A DNA stretch of 64,000 bases from Thalassotalea loyana (GTDB lineage Bacteria > Pseudomonadota > Gammaproteobacteria > Enterobacterales > Alteromonadaceae): contig NZ_BSSV01000005.1 of NCBI RefSeq assembly GCF_030161435.1, forward strand, positions 265,911 through 329,910, read 5' to 3'. A program made the translations under genes and the position numbers. Under the pieces are notes generated by a model. That model was not told the DNA's origin. It worked only from the letters and a program-made list of their open reading frames with translations, and ran no database searches. Position 1 is the stretch's first letter. Each line of letters begins with the position of its first letter. Shown one piece after another: positions 35,199 through 43,635 of this stretch.

Positions 35199-35813
35199 TT
35201 ACATCCAATCAGCATTTCGGACAACGCCTACTGCAAGACCTTCAATGTTAAACGCTTGCTGAGCTAAGTCGACTTTGATTGGTGCAAACTCTTCATTTTC
35301 TGCGTGAAGGTATACAATATTGCCTTCGCGCTTAAAGCGCTTAACGGTGACATCGTCTTCTACACGAGCAACAACAACCTGGCCATTTTTTACGTCTTGC
35401 GTAGTGTGTACAGCAAGTAAATCACCATCGAGAATGCCAATGTCCTTCATACTTTCGCCATTTACACGAAGTAAGTAGTCTGCATTGGGGTGAAATAAGC
35501 TACCATCAATCTTATAGGTATCTTCAACATGCTCTTGTGCCAAAATTGGCTCGCCAGCAGCTACTTGGCCAATTAATGGTAATCCTTCTTCTTCAATGAA
35601 CTCATCCGCAAGTCGGATACCGCGAGACGTACCTGGTAACATTTCGATGTAGCCTTTCTTCGCTAATGCTTTCAAGTGTTCTTCTGCTGCATTAGCTGAA
35701 CGAAAACCAAAATGCTCCGCAATTTCGGCGCGCGTTGGTGGCATACCTGTGGCGTTTATTGTGTCTTTGATCAAATCAAAGATTTCACTTTGTCGTTTTG
35801 TTAACTCGCGCAT
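35199..35813 (-). CDS. lexA: SOS repressor LexA
   Basis: 204 residues. An N-terminal winged helix ([28 protein letters not shown], read as residues 5-32) and a C-terminal S24 peptidase domain with Ala86-Gly87 cleavage site, Ser121 (NGESM) and Lys158 (TVKRF). These lie two residues later than in E. coli LexA. It represses DNA-damage genes and cleaves itself when RecA is active. A perfect SOS box just upstream shows self-regulation. Confidence 0.97.
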   Translation of the reverse strand: MRELTKRQSEIFDLIKDTINATGMPPTRAEIAEHFGFRSANAAEEHLKALAKKGYIEMLPGTSRGIRLADEFIEEEGLPLIGQVAAGEPILAQEHVEDTYKIDGSLFHPNADYLLRVNGESMKDIGILDGDLLAVHTTQDVKNGQVVVARVEDDVTVKRFKREGNIVYLHAENEEFAPIKVDLAQQAFNIEGLAVGVVRNADWM

Positions 35814-35819
35814 ATTAAC

Positions 35820-35835
35820 CTGTTGTTTCGTACAG
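35820..35835 (-). promoter_or_regulatory. LexA-binding (SOS) box
   Basis: CTGT-TGTTTCGT-ACAG matches the gammaproteobacterial consensus CTGT-N8-ACAG exactly. It lies six bases upstream of the lexA start codon, so bound LexA would block its own transcription. Confidence 0.88.
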
Positions 35836-35936
35836 TGGTGTATTTATTGTCAGTATATAGCGCTAATTGGCAAACGCAAGCTTAAATGTTGATTATGCTT
35901 TGTGAATTAACGATTTACTCATATAAGATTGGCCCG

Positions 35937-36338
35937 TTACAGCATAAAGTTGAAGTCGTCGAGGGAGCCGATTGCGTCTAACTCAATCGCTTGTTGTCGT
36001 TCTTCTTCTGTTAACACATTGGTGAAGGGAGTGTTTCTGCGGAGCTTTCGCATCCGCTTGTCATATTCGATCACACCGTCGTAAAAGGCTTTTGGGTCAC
36101 TTGGTGCAATATCCAACAAACTAAACCAGGTTAAATAGGCGCCATATCCCATTCGACCCTCTTCACGTTTTTGCTCCAGTGTTTCTTTTACCTGCTCAAT
36201 TAGCTCTGGCTTCGCAAGTACTTTTTTAGCCATAGCTTTATGAATCGCTAAAATTTGTTTATCAATAAAGTCATCACGTATCGTGGTTTTTTTAATTTGA
36301 TAAGGTCGACGGTTGTTTCGTTTTTGTCGGTTGAACAT
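35937..36338 (-). CDS. Conserved-looking hypothetical protein
   Basis: 133 residues, not recognised. It is basic at the N-terminus (NRQKRNNRRPYQIKK) and helical after that, with a YGAYLTWFSLLDIAPSDPKAF segment in the middle and an acidic C-terminus. No signal peptide or membrane segment. It stands alone between lexA and tRNA-Arg. The basic tail suggests nucleic acid or ribosome contact, but this is only a guess. Confidence 0.6.
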   Translation of the reverse strand: MFNRQKRNNRRPYQIKKTTIRDDFIDKQILAIHKAMAKKVLAKPELIEQVKETLEQKREEGRMGYGAYLTWFSLLDIAPSDPKAFYDGVIEYDKRMRKLRRNTPFTNVLTEEERQQAIELDAIGSLDDFNFML

Positions 36339-36437
36339 AATGTATTAACAGAAACGCTTGGTATTTCATTGTGAGGGAACTATAACGAGAAATACGTGAG
36401 GTGTTCAAATATGGATTAGCAATTTGATGATCAAGGC

Positions 36438-36512
36438 TGGCGCTCCCGACAGGAATCGAACCTGTAATTTAGACTCCGGAGGTCCACGTGATATCCATTT
36501 CACCACGGGAGC
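36438..36512 (-). tRNA. tRNA-Arg (anticodon CCG)
   Basis: Read on the minus strand, GCTCCCG pairs with CGGGAGC to form the acceptor stem, the anticodon arm is TGGAC-CTCCGGA-GTCTA giving anticodon CCG (codon CGG), and the T arm is ACAGG-TTCGATT-CCTGT. The CCA end is encoded. Confidence 0.95.
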
Positions 36513-36556
36513 ACAGCTACAGGCGAGATTCTAGTCAAAAGCTTAACGCTTTACTA

Positions 36557-36586
36557 GCGGTAATTGTTTAACTGTTCAATTACCGC
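36557..36586. repeat. Hairpin downstream of the amidohydrolase gene
   Basis: GCGGTAATTG and CAATTACCGC form a perfect ten-base stem with a ten-base loop, eight bases past the amidohydrolase stop codon. There is no U-run, so its role as a terminator is uncertain. Confidence 0.45.
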
Positions 36587-36593
36587 ACAATCT

Positions 36594-37862
36594 TTACAAC
36601 TGTTTGTAAATTTCACCATTTTTCATGACGAAGCTAACATTTTCTAACGTCGCGATGTTCTTTAATGGGTTGCTATCAACAGCAATGACATCAGCAAACT
36701 TTCCTTCTTCGAGGCTGCCGAGATTATCTTGCCATTTTAGCAGTCTTGCAGAATTGATGGTTGCCGCTTGAATAGCTTGTAGCGGTGTCATACCAAACCT
36801 AACCATGCGCGAGAATTGTTTTGCATTATCTCCGTGAGGATATATACCTGCGTCAGAGCCTAACACCATTTTGGTTTTCGCTTTCACTGCGTTTGAAAAG
36901 CTCTCGCGTTGAACGGTGCCCACCTGGCGTTCTTTGTCGATGTTTTCTTGTGGTACACCGTTTTTTTCACCTTCTGCCAAGGTATATTCCGTATTGTAAA
37001 TATCCATTGATAAATAAGTGCCGTGCTTTTTAGCAAGTGCAATAGTCTCTTTATCTAAAAAGCTAGCGTGCTCGATAGAGTCGACACCAGCTTTGATGGC
37101 GTACTTGATCCCTTCTGTACCGTGAGCATGCGCAGCGACGGTCCGTCCGTGCGTATGGGCTTCATCCACAATGGCTTTCATTTCTTCGAATGTATATTGA
37201 CGCTGACCAACTTTGGTTCCTTTCGAAAACACCCCGCCTGTGGCACAAAACTTAATCAAATCAACACCGTATTTTACATTTAGACGGACTTTTTCACGCA
37301 CCGACCAAGGACCATCAGCAACACCATCTGATTTTTGTTTAAAACTATGATTTAAGGCATTGTTATCACAATGACCACCCGTTATGCCGATAGATGGCCC
37401 AGATACCGCCATACGAGGTCCTTTGATTTCACCTGCATTGATGGCATTACGCAATGCAACGTCTTGATAGTCAGCAGCGCCAACATTTCGAATCGTTGTG
37501 AAACCCGCCATTAACGTTTTTTCTGCATTGACCACACCACCAATGAGCGCACGATGTGGTGATTGGAAAAATCGAGCATAGAAGCTCTTGGTAAGGTTTT
37601 GAACAACATGCGTATGCATGTCCATGAGGCCAGGTAAAAGGTACTTGTCACCAAGGTCAATGATTTTAGCGTCACTTGGCAAGTCGCTTTTATTAGCGGT
37701 AATGTCGATGATTTTGCCATTATCAATTACCAGATACTGATTTTTGAGAATATTACCTGTTTCGACGTCCAATAAATGTTTAGCGGTAAGTACGGTTGAG
37801 GCAGATGCTAACTGACATAAAAGTAAGCCTGAAAGGCCAAGTAAAGTGGTTATTTTTTTCAT
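36594..37862 (-). CDS. Secreted metal-dependent amidohydrolase
   Basis: 422 residues from ATG 37862, which has AAGGAT upstream and begins a clear signal peptide (MKKITTLLGLSGLLLCQLASA). The amidohydrolase metal motifs are MDMHTHVV, a Lys in DLIKFCATGG (likely carboxylated), AAHAHG, SIEHASF and the Asp in GSDAG. It resembles imidazolonepropionase-like amidohydrolases that act as dipeptidases such as Xaa-Pro or Xaa-Arg enzymes. The likely location is the periplasm. It is divergent from the OB-fold gene by 164 bases. Confidence 0.87.
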   Translation of the reverse strand: MKKITTLLGLSGLLLCQLASASTVLTAKHLLDVETGNILKNQYLVIDNGKIIDITANKSDLPSDAKIIDLGDKYLLPGLMDMHTHVVQNLTKSFYARFFQSPHRALIGGVVNAEKTLMAGFTTIRNVGAADYQDVALRNAINAGEIKGPRMAVSGPSIGITGGHCDNNALNHSFKQKSDGVADGPWSVREKVRLNVKYGVDLIKFCATGGVFSKGTKVGQRQYTFEEMKAIVDEAHTHGRTVAAHAHGTEGIKYAIKAGVDSIEHASFLDKETIALAKKHGTYLSMDIYNTEYTLAEGEKNGVPQENIDKERQVGTVQRESFSNAVKAKTKMVLGSDAGIYPHGDNAKQFSRMVRFGMTPLQAIQAATINSARLLKWQDNLGSLEEGKFADVIAVDSNPLKNIATLENVSFVMKNGEIYKQL

Positions 37863-38026
37863 GGGTGATCCTTGGTTGCTACCCAATTTATAGAATAATG
37901 TACTCAACCAATCAATCGCTTGTTGTTTAAGTGCTGGTATTTCTCGATAAGTGAGTAGGTCGATTGCATCTATTTAACTGATTTCGTAAAGTAGCCAAGT
38001 TAATGATCCAATAAAGATATTTTAAA

Positions 38027-38677
38027 ATGACAGCATCACTTGGCAATCACCATTTATGTAAAGTAACCCTACTCGGGAATTTAGTGGCTAAGCCAGAAGT
38101 GAGATACTTTACTAAACCTGTATTGGCCGTTGCTGAAATCACGTTGGCAACGCATAGTCGTTGGTTTGATAAAGCGAGCAATCAGTTTAAAGAATGGACA
38201 GACTTTCACACGATTAAGGTCATTGGCGATATCGTCGAAGAAGCCCTGCTATATGCCGAAAAAGGCGATGTAATGCTAATTCATGGCTACTTGCTGGATA
38301 GCGCAAAGTCTAGCAGGCAAATTGTTCATGCAAATTTCGCTCAACATTTTGCAAAAGGTTATGCTCAATCAATTAATCTCGTGCAATTGAGCGGTGAAGT
38401 AAATGCACCGATCAAGCTGGTAACAACCGCAAACGATAAACAAATGGCTGAGTTGTCATTAACCGTCAAACATCAAATCGTTTCTCCCGTATCAGGTAAA
38501 AAGCAAGAATTTAAACTCTCGCGTTTGGTGCATGTTTGGGGAAAACAAGCACAATTTATTGCTAATAACGCGCAAGAAGGCAGTCAGTTGGTTGTTGAAG
38601 GTAAGTTGAGTTATCAAAATGATCAGCAAAAATCTCAGTTTATTGAAGCAAAACAGACGGTTGTTTTAAAAAGTTAA
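38027..38677 (+). CDS. Tandem OB-fold, SSB-like protein
   Basis: 216 residues. Two related OB-fold units: about 8-110 (KVTLLGNLVAKPEVRYF ... EWTDFHTIKVIGDIVEEALLYAEKGD, loop omitted, an SSB pattern) and about 118-216 (VQLSGEVNAPIKLVTTA ... SRLVHVWGKQAQFIANNAQEGSQLVVEG, loop omitted). Classical SSB has one OB fold and an acidic tail ending in DDDIPF; this protein has two folds and ends in TVVLKS, with no such tail. It may bind single-stranded DNA without recruiting the usual partners. It stands alone with its own promoter region. Confidence 0.68.
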   Translation: MTASLGNHHLCKVTLLGNLVAKPEVRYFTKPVLAVAEITLATHSRWFDKASNQFKEWTDFHTIKVIGDIVEEALLYAEKGDVMLIHGYLLDSAKSSRQIVHANFAQHFAKGYAQSINLVQLSGEVNAPIKLVTTANDKQMAELSLTVKHQIVSPVSGKKQEFKLSRLVHVWGKQAQFIANNAQEGSQLVVEGKLSYQNDQQKSQFIEAKQTVVLKS

Positions 38678-38756
38678 GCAAAATTTGCTTACAATTTGTT
38701 GAGCTACAAATAGAATTTCTGCATACTTGGATAAATGATGCCGTAAGAAGGAATGA

Positions 38757-40832
38757 GTGGCTAACATGCTTTACTCTGGTAAAAGCAGTAGATACTGTCG
38801 AGGTGCATATCACTTTATGATATGCATGTTGTTGCTGTTGTGTTTCTCAAGTCAGTCATTTGCTCAGTCAATTCAGGCAAAGCTTCCCAAGCAATTATCG
38901 TCGCTTTCAAGCAAACGCTTTGTTCAAATACCCAACCAATCAAGCTTCTTCGCCTTTAATGCTTCTGGCGATATATATTTGTTAGATGTTGAACAGGAAC
39001 GTGAGCTTATTGTTTATCCGACGCCAATAATATCGCTAAAACAATCACTTTCTGTCGATAATGCGACGTTGTTTGCTGTCGCTTTACACCCGAGCTTTTC
39101 GATAGCTGGAAAAGCGGGTAGTGGCACCTTCTATACTGCACATCGAGTGCCGTTTGATGAAAAAAGCTCGACGGTGCGTCTTGCACATCAGGCACCACGC
39201 AATGCCTATGATATTGTTGTCAGCGAATGGATTTATTTATCGCATAGCAAGCAAGTTGCTGAAAACAGTAAACGTGAACTGTTCCGTATAGCGTCAAATG
39301 ATAGTGAATTTGATGTTAAACAATTGAGCTTTAATCCACACCTAAAACCATGGCAAGAAAACTATGGCATCTTACATGTGTTGCTCGGTTCATCAGGAAA
39401 CAATAATAGCGCGATATTTAGTGGTAGTGTTTTACGTATTAATCCGACGCCATTTGGCTTAAAACAGTATACGGTGCCAATCAATAATCCGTATAACCAG
39501 CACAGTGATATCGCCAATGAAATTGCGTTATACAACATTGAACAACCCACTGTACTTGTTTGGCAAAAGAACAGTCATCATGATTTGCTTGTTCATCATT
39601 ATAAAAATGCAAGTCCTGTTGTTTCATCTCTGTCATTTGGTGACAACCTCAAAGCCGTTAAGCCTGAATATCAATTCTCGCTCAATGACAAAGCTACGTT
39701 TTCAAAGTTACATTATTTAGCACCTAATAAGCTCGACTCGTCGCCGACCTATCTTACTTTAGATCATGACCGCGCTGCTTTAGATAGAGTGTCGTTTGTT
39801 GATAATAAGCAACATATCGAACCGAGCGATTTGTTGGGTGACGGTGGCTTGCCGGCTAACACTGTGTTGGTCAAGGTGGCAGAATCGTTTATCGCTTTGT
39901 ATTCGGTGTCAGATCAGGTCTTGATGTTGATGAGCTATCTGCCAACGGTTTCAGCTGAAAAGGCAACTGTTGAGCAGAACAAAGTGTCTGAGAGTAAAAA
40001 TGGTCCTTTCCTGTATTTAACATTCATCATTTTGGTGACACTCATTCTGTGGCTGAATCGAGAAAAAATTGCTGAAGAAAATGCAAAGCGTAAGATTCGT
40101 CAACAATATGCTCGTGTTGAGATCATTGACGGTGAAGTGTGCCTGTATAATCGACATGAAGAGACTATCGCGAAAAGATTAAATCCACGTAATATTGTGG
40201 TCAGTGAATTACTACTTAATCAACAAATAGTAAACCAGGTCAATGCTGAGGAGCTGCCATTTACTAATGATGTAGAGGCCGATATTAAAGGGGTATTTAA
40301 TCGAGAATACCATTCCAAAATGTATGGTAAGCGTGTACGTCAGGTACAACTTCAGTTACTCGACAGCAAAGGTAAGAAGTATTTAATTTGTCCCTATTTT
40401 AGAATAGGTGACCAGCGCTATACTAAATTACATTTTAAACCAAGCCTTGCCCTACTAATTGATTTCCAATGGCAAATTTCAGGGATCATTAACCCCAATA
40501 GTACGCCTGAAAGAAAAAAAGAAATTATTCCTGATGAAGCAGCGCTTAAACCAGCTAAGGTACAAATCCAAAGGCCAGCACCTGTATCAAAAGTGCCACG
40601 TGAGAGTAAGGCTGAAACTCCTGTTGCGAAGGCGCAATCTCAAGAACAAAGTAAACCACTTGACGGTGTTAGCGACAGTGAAAAAAGCAAACCAGTGAGT
40701 AAAGAAGTGCAAGACACTAAGATCGTCGATGCCATAGAGAAGCTGGTAAAATTGCACCAGGAAGGTTTCTTAGATGATGATGAATTTGCTAACGCAAAAG
40801 CTAAACCGTTACAAAGCTTAGTTGATCAATAA
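38757..40832 (+). CDS. Membrane protein with PQQ-dehydrogenase-like propeller and C-terminal SHOCT domain
   Basis: About 691 residues from GTG 38757, which has AAGGA four bases upstream; ATG 38766 is an alternative. A signal segment (FMICMLLLLCFSSQSFAQ) is followed by ~350 residues resembling the soluble sugar dehydrogenase propeller (LFAVALHPSFSIAGK), one helix (about 416-434), a cytoplasmic beta-rich part, a Pro/Lys/Glu linker, and a terminal SHOCT-like unit (KLVKLHQEGFLDDDEFANAK). I do not see a full set of PQQ-binding residues, so enzyme activity is doubtful. Function unknown; it could be an outside-sensing or structural protein. Confidence 0.6.
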   Translation: MANMLYSGKSSRYCRGAYHFMICMLLLLCFSSQSFAQSIQAKLPKQLSSLSSKRFVQIPNQSSFFAFNASGDIYLLDVEQERELIVYPTPIISLKQSLSVDNATLFAVALHPSFSIAGKAGSGTFYTAHRVPFDEKSSTVRLAHQAPRNAYDIVVSEWIYLSHSKQVAENSKRELFRIASNDSEFDVKQLSFNPHLKPWQENYGILHVLLGSSGNNNSAIFSGSVLRINPTPFGLKQYTVPINNPYNQHSDIANEIALYNIEQPTVLVWQKNSHHDLLVHHYKNASPVVSSLSFGDNLKAVKPEYQFSLNDKATFSKLHYLAPNKLDSSPTYLTLDHDRAALDRVSFVDNKQHIEPSDLLGDGGLPANTVLVKVAESFIALYSVSDQVLMLMSYLPTVSAEKATVEQNKVSESKNGPFLYLTFIILVTLILWLNREKIAEENAKRKIRQQYARVEIIDGEVCLYNRHEETIAKRLNPRNIVVSELLLNQQIVNQVNAEELPFTNDVEADIKGVFNREYHSKMYGKRVRQVQLQLLDSKGKKYLICPYFRIGDQRYTKLHFKPSLALLIDFQWQISGIINPNSTPERKKEIIPDEAALKPAKVQIQRPAPVSKVPRESKAETPVAKAQSQEQSKPLDGVSDSEKSKPVSKEVQDTKIVDAIEKLVKLHQEGFLDDDEFANAKAKPLQSLVDQ

Positions 40833-40882
40833 GCGACAAATCTCGACAATAGGCGCGCAAGTTAGTCGTTGATGAGTGTTTT

Positions 40883-41317
40883 ATGGTGCGTGCAGTCCAG
40901 TACTTATTATTAATTTTTTGTTTTTTCCCTGTCATGAGCTTCGCCAAAACAACGTTTGGTGATGTTGTCGTATCTCGTGTTGTCTCTGTGTATGATGGCG
41001 ATACATTTCGAGTCGACATTGACCATTGGCCAGCATTAGTTGGTCAGAATGCCCCGATTCGCGTGAAGCAGGTTGATACACCTGAGCTAAGAGGAAAGTG
41101 TCCAAGTGAAAAGGCATTAGCGAAACAAGCAAAAATTTTCACTCAAGCTTTACTGAGAAATAGTGCTCAAGTTGAGTTACGCAACATAGAGCGTGGCAAG
41201 TATTTTAGAATTTTGGCTGATGTTTATATCGATAATCAGAGCCTAGCAAGTTTATTGATCGCGAATAATCTTGCAAGGCCGTATCAAGGCGGAAAGCGAA
41301 GTGGTTGGTGTGAATAA
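40883..41317 (+). CDS. Secreted thermonuclease (SNase-like) family protein
   Basis: 144 residues. A signal peptide (VQYLLLIFCFFPVMSFA) is followed by a staphylococcal nuclease-like fold: VVSVYDGDTFRVDI, IRVKQVDTPELRGKCPSEKAL, VELRNIERGKYFRILADVYI and LARPYQGGKRSGWC. The key Asp (DGDT), Asp/Glu (DTPE) and Arg positions are present, though the middle is short. It would cut DNA or RNA in the periplasm or outside. Its end overlaps the start of the next gene. Confidence 0.82.
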   Translation: MVRAVQYLLLIFCFFPVMSFAKTTFGDVVVSRVVSVYDGDTFRVDIDHWPALVGQNAPIRVKQVDTPELRGKCPSEKALAKQAKIFTQALLRNSAQVELRNIERGKYFRILADVYIDNQSLASLLIANNLARPYQGGKRSGWCE

Positions 41318-41978
41318 GTCAATAATCCTGACAACGATTGTTGCAATCGCACTTTTTGCGTTGGCGATAATTCCCAGTCAACTTTGGTTAACTCAAGATA
41401 ATATATCTGCTTGGATAGATACCTGGCTTCCAGAGGGTTTATTACTTCAGGTCATTAGTTTGTATGGCGTGTTTGCCCTAGCATTAACGCTTGGGGTGCC
41501 AAGACAATTTGCTGCTATTGCATGTGGTTATATTCTAGGTCAATGGGCAGGTATGCTCGTCGGCTTGTTTGCAGCGGTCAGTGCTTGTTTCTTAACGTCA
41601 ATAATGGCGCGATTTATGTTCGCTGATTTTGTCGGTCGTAGATTTCACAAACAGCAGAACGCAATCTATCAATTCTTGTCGATTAACGAATTTACCAAAG
41701 CACTAATTATCCGTTTGTTGCCGGTAGGCAGTAACTTTTTGACAAATGTTGTTGCCGGCTCATGCAACATAAAGCTTGCTCCTTTTATTGCAGGGAGTGC
41801 ATTAGGCTTTATACCTCAAATGCTGATATTTAGCTTAGTTGGAGCAGGCGTAAAACTGAGCAGCTCGACCCATATTTTATCAGCTGGAGCGTTGTTCGTT
41901 GTAGCACTTATACTTGGCTTTTGGCTATACAAACAAGAATCGCAAGCAAAAAAAAAGGGGTCTAAGTCATTCGACTAA
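41310..41978 (+). CDS. TVP38/TMEM64 (VTT-domain) family membrane protein
   Basis: I take GTG 41310 (VNKSIILTTIVAI) as start; the frame is open upstream to a TTG at 41271. It has 223 residues, six hydrophobic segments and the VTT pattern (GVPRQFAAIACGYILGQWAG ... IIRLLPVGSNFLTNVVAGS, middle omitted). DedA/VTT proteins are thought to move or scramble lipids in the inner membrane. It overlaps the nuclease gene by eight bases. The stop codon lies inside the terminator stem that follows. Confidence 0.8.
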   Translation: MNKSIILTTIVAIALFALAIIPSQLWLTQDNISAWIDTWLPEGLLLQVISLYGVFALALTLGVPRQFAAIACGYILGQWAGMLVGLFAAVSACFLTSIMARFMFADFVGRRFHKQQNAIYQFLSINEFTKALIIRLLPVGSNFLTNVVAGSCNIKLAPFIAGSALGFIPQMLIFSLVGAGVKLSSSTHILSAGALFVVALILGFWLYKQESQAKKKGSKSFD

Positions 41979-41989
41979 GACCCCCTTTA
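41951..41989. terminator. Bidirectional terminator, VTT gene / dsbA
   Basis: AAAGGGGTCT(A)AGTC, loop ATTC and GACTAAGACCCCCTTT pair with one mismatch, with A-run and T-run on the flanks. The stop codon of the plus-strand gene is part of the stem. Confidence 0.82.
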
Positions 41990-42002
41990 TTATCTGTTTC
42001 AT

Positions 42003-42635
42003 TTAGCCAAGCGATAATAAGTGCTTAACTAAATTGCTGTAATCGCCTTTCAAGTTGTTACGATCTAACTCTTGCATGTTGATTAGGTACTTACCATTAA
42101 CAATAACGGCAGGAACACCTTTAATAGCGCCACGACGACCGAAGTATTCTTGTGTTTTCTTCATCGCTTTGGCTTGTGAATTAACACTGAAGCTTTTCAT
42201 TAACTTGTCAAACTTGGCACCGTCTACGCCATTTAAAACGAATAGGTTACGTAAGTCTTTTTCAGATGAGAACGTTGCTCGTTGCACCTGAACGTAGTTA
42301 AACATTGCGCCAACTAGCTTTTCTTCCATTTTTAATTGCTTAGCAATAACTAAACCTTTCGTTAACATAAACTGTGTATCAGTTGATGCCATGCGTAAAA
42401 AGTCTACGTGATTACGTTCAAACGACACATCTTCAGGTAATTGTTTCTTAATGTCAGCCATAAATGGTTCGAAGCTAAAACAATGAGGACAGTAGAAAGA
42501 GAAGAACTCACGTAATTCTGGTTTTTTAGACGCTTTGTCGCTGACTACTGTGTAGTGTTTACCTTCTTCATACTGCGCTGCGTTTGCCAGAAATGGCATC
42601 GCAATCAATAAAAATAAACCAATAATTTTTTTCAT
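42003..42635 (-). CDS. dsbA: Thiol:disulfide interchange protein DsbA
   Basis: 210 residues. A signal peptide (MKKIIGLFLLIAMPFLANA) is followed by the active site Cys49-Pro-His-Cys52 in FFSFYCPHCFSFE and the cis-Pro loop GVPAVIVNGKY. It oxidises cysteine pairs in exported proteins. It is 25 bases after srkA, the same order as in E. coli (yihE-dsbA). The two cysteines of the 73-residue peptide at the left end would be possible clients if exported (inference). Confidence 0.96.
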   Translation of the reverse strand: MKKIIGLFLLIAMPFLANAAQYEEGKHYTVVSDKASKKPELREFFSFYCPHCFSFEPFMADIKKQLPEDVSFERNHVDFLRMASTDTQFMLTKGLVIAKQLKMEEKLVGAMFNYVQVQRATFSSEKDLRNLFVLNGVDGAKFDKLMKSFSVNSQAKAMKKTQEYFGRRGAIKGVPAVIVNGKYLINMQELDRNNLKGDYSNLVKHLLSLG

Positions 42636-42660
42636 AATACTGCTTTCCTTCTAGTTGCCC

Positions 42661-43635
42661 TTACGGCAATAAACTGAGCGGCGGTTGTTGTAAGGCAGAC
42701 ATTTGCTCCTTGAGCATTAATATTTGTTGTTCCCAATATTTTTCCGTATTAAACCACGGAAAGTTACGAGGGAATGCTGGGTCTTGCCATCGTTTACACA
42801 ACCAAGCCATATAATTTACAACTCGCATTGTACGCAATGATTCTATCAAGGCAAGTTGTGCGTTATCAAACGAATTAAACTCTTCATAGCCACAAAGTAA
42901 GGTGTCTAATTGTAACAATTGTTGTTGTCTATCGCCTGAAAGCATCATCCAGAGGTCTTGAATAGCAGGCCCCATACGACAATCGTCGAGATCTACAAAA
43001 TGGGGTCCATCGTCTGTCCAAAGGATGTTTCCGGCATGACAATCACCATGTAAACGAATCATATCATGATTTGTAAATTGACCTGATGCTTCCGAAATGA
43101 CTTGCGATAATATGGTCTCAAAAGCTGTTTCTAGGCTAGGAGGAACAAATTCTGAAGTCAAAATCGTTTGTTTAGCATCGTTCAAGAATTCTTGAGTATT
43201 GAAATCAGGCCTGTGCTGAAAAGTGGACTTCTGAGATATGGCGTGTATGCGTCCAATAAAACGTCCCATCCATTCGAGCTGATCAAGGTTATCTACCTCA
43301 AAGATTCGCCCGCCACGGCAAGGATAAAGTGCGAAGTGGTAACCTTGATGTTCGAATAGACTTTTTCCGTCAAACACCAGCGGAGCAACAATAGGTAACT
43401 CTTCTTGAGCAAGCTCTAACGCAAAATCGTGCTCTTCTTGGATCTGTTCAAGTGACCATCGTTGAGGACGATAAAACTTGGTTACATACTTTACTTTGTT
43501 GTCGTCATGAAACTGATAGACACGGTTTTCATAACTGTTTAGAGGTAATAGGCCGCTCTCAACATAAATGCCTAACTGCTCGATGGCATCGAGCATGACA
43601 TCAGGAGAGAGCGAACTGAAATTAAATACTGCCAT
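42661..43635 (-). CDS. srkA: Stress response kinase A (YihE/RdoA)
   Basis: 324 residues. The APH-like kinase fold shows a Lys strand KYVTKFYRPQRW, the catalytic loop RLHGDCHAGNILW and the metal-binding VDLDDCRMGP. SrkA is a Ser/Thr kinase that counters stress-induced death through MazF in E. coli. It overlaps ccoG by one base and is followed by dsbA. Confidence 0.94.
   Translation of the reverse strand: MAVFNFSSLSPDVMLDAIEQLGIYVESGLLPLNSYENRVYQFHDDNKVKYVTKFYRPQRWSLEQIQEEHDFALELAQEELPIVAPLVFDGKSLFEHQGYHFALYPCRGGRIFEVDNLDQLEWMGRFIGRIHAISQKSTFQHRPDFNTQEFLNDAKQTILTSEFVPPSLETAFETILSQVISEASGQFTNHDMIRLHGDCHAGNILWTDDGPHFVDLDDCRMGPAIQDLWMMLSGDRQQQLLQLDTLLCGYEEFNSFDNAQLALIESLRTMRVVNYMAWLCKRWQDPAFPRNFPWFNTEKYWEQQILMLKEQMSALQQPPLSLLP

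Noticed and set aside
36557..36586. tRNA-adjacent hairpin as an attachment site of a mobile element
   Set aside because: It lies near tRNA-Arg, but no integrase, no repeat of the tRNA end and no foreign genes are seen.
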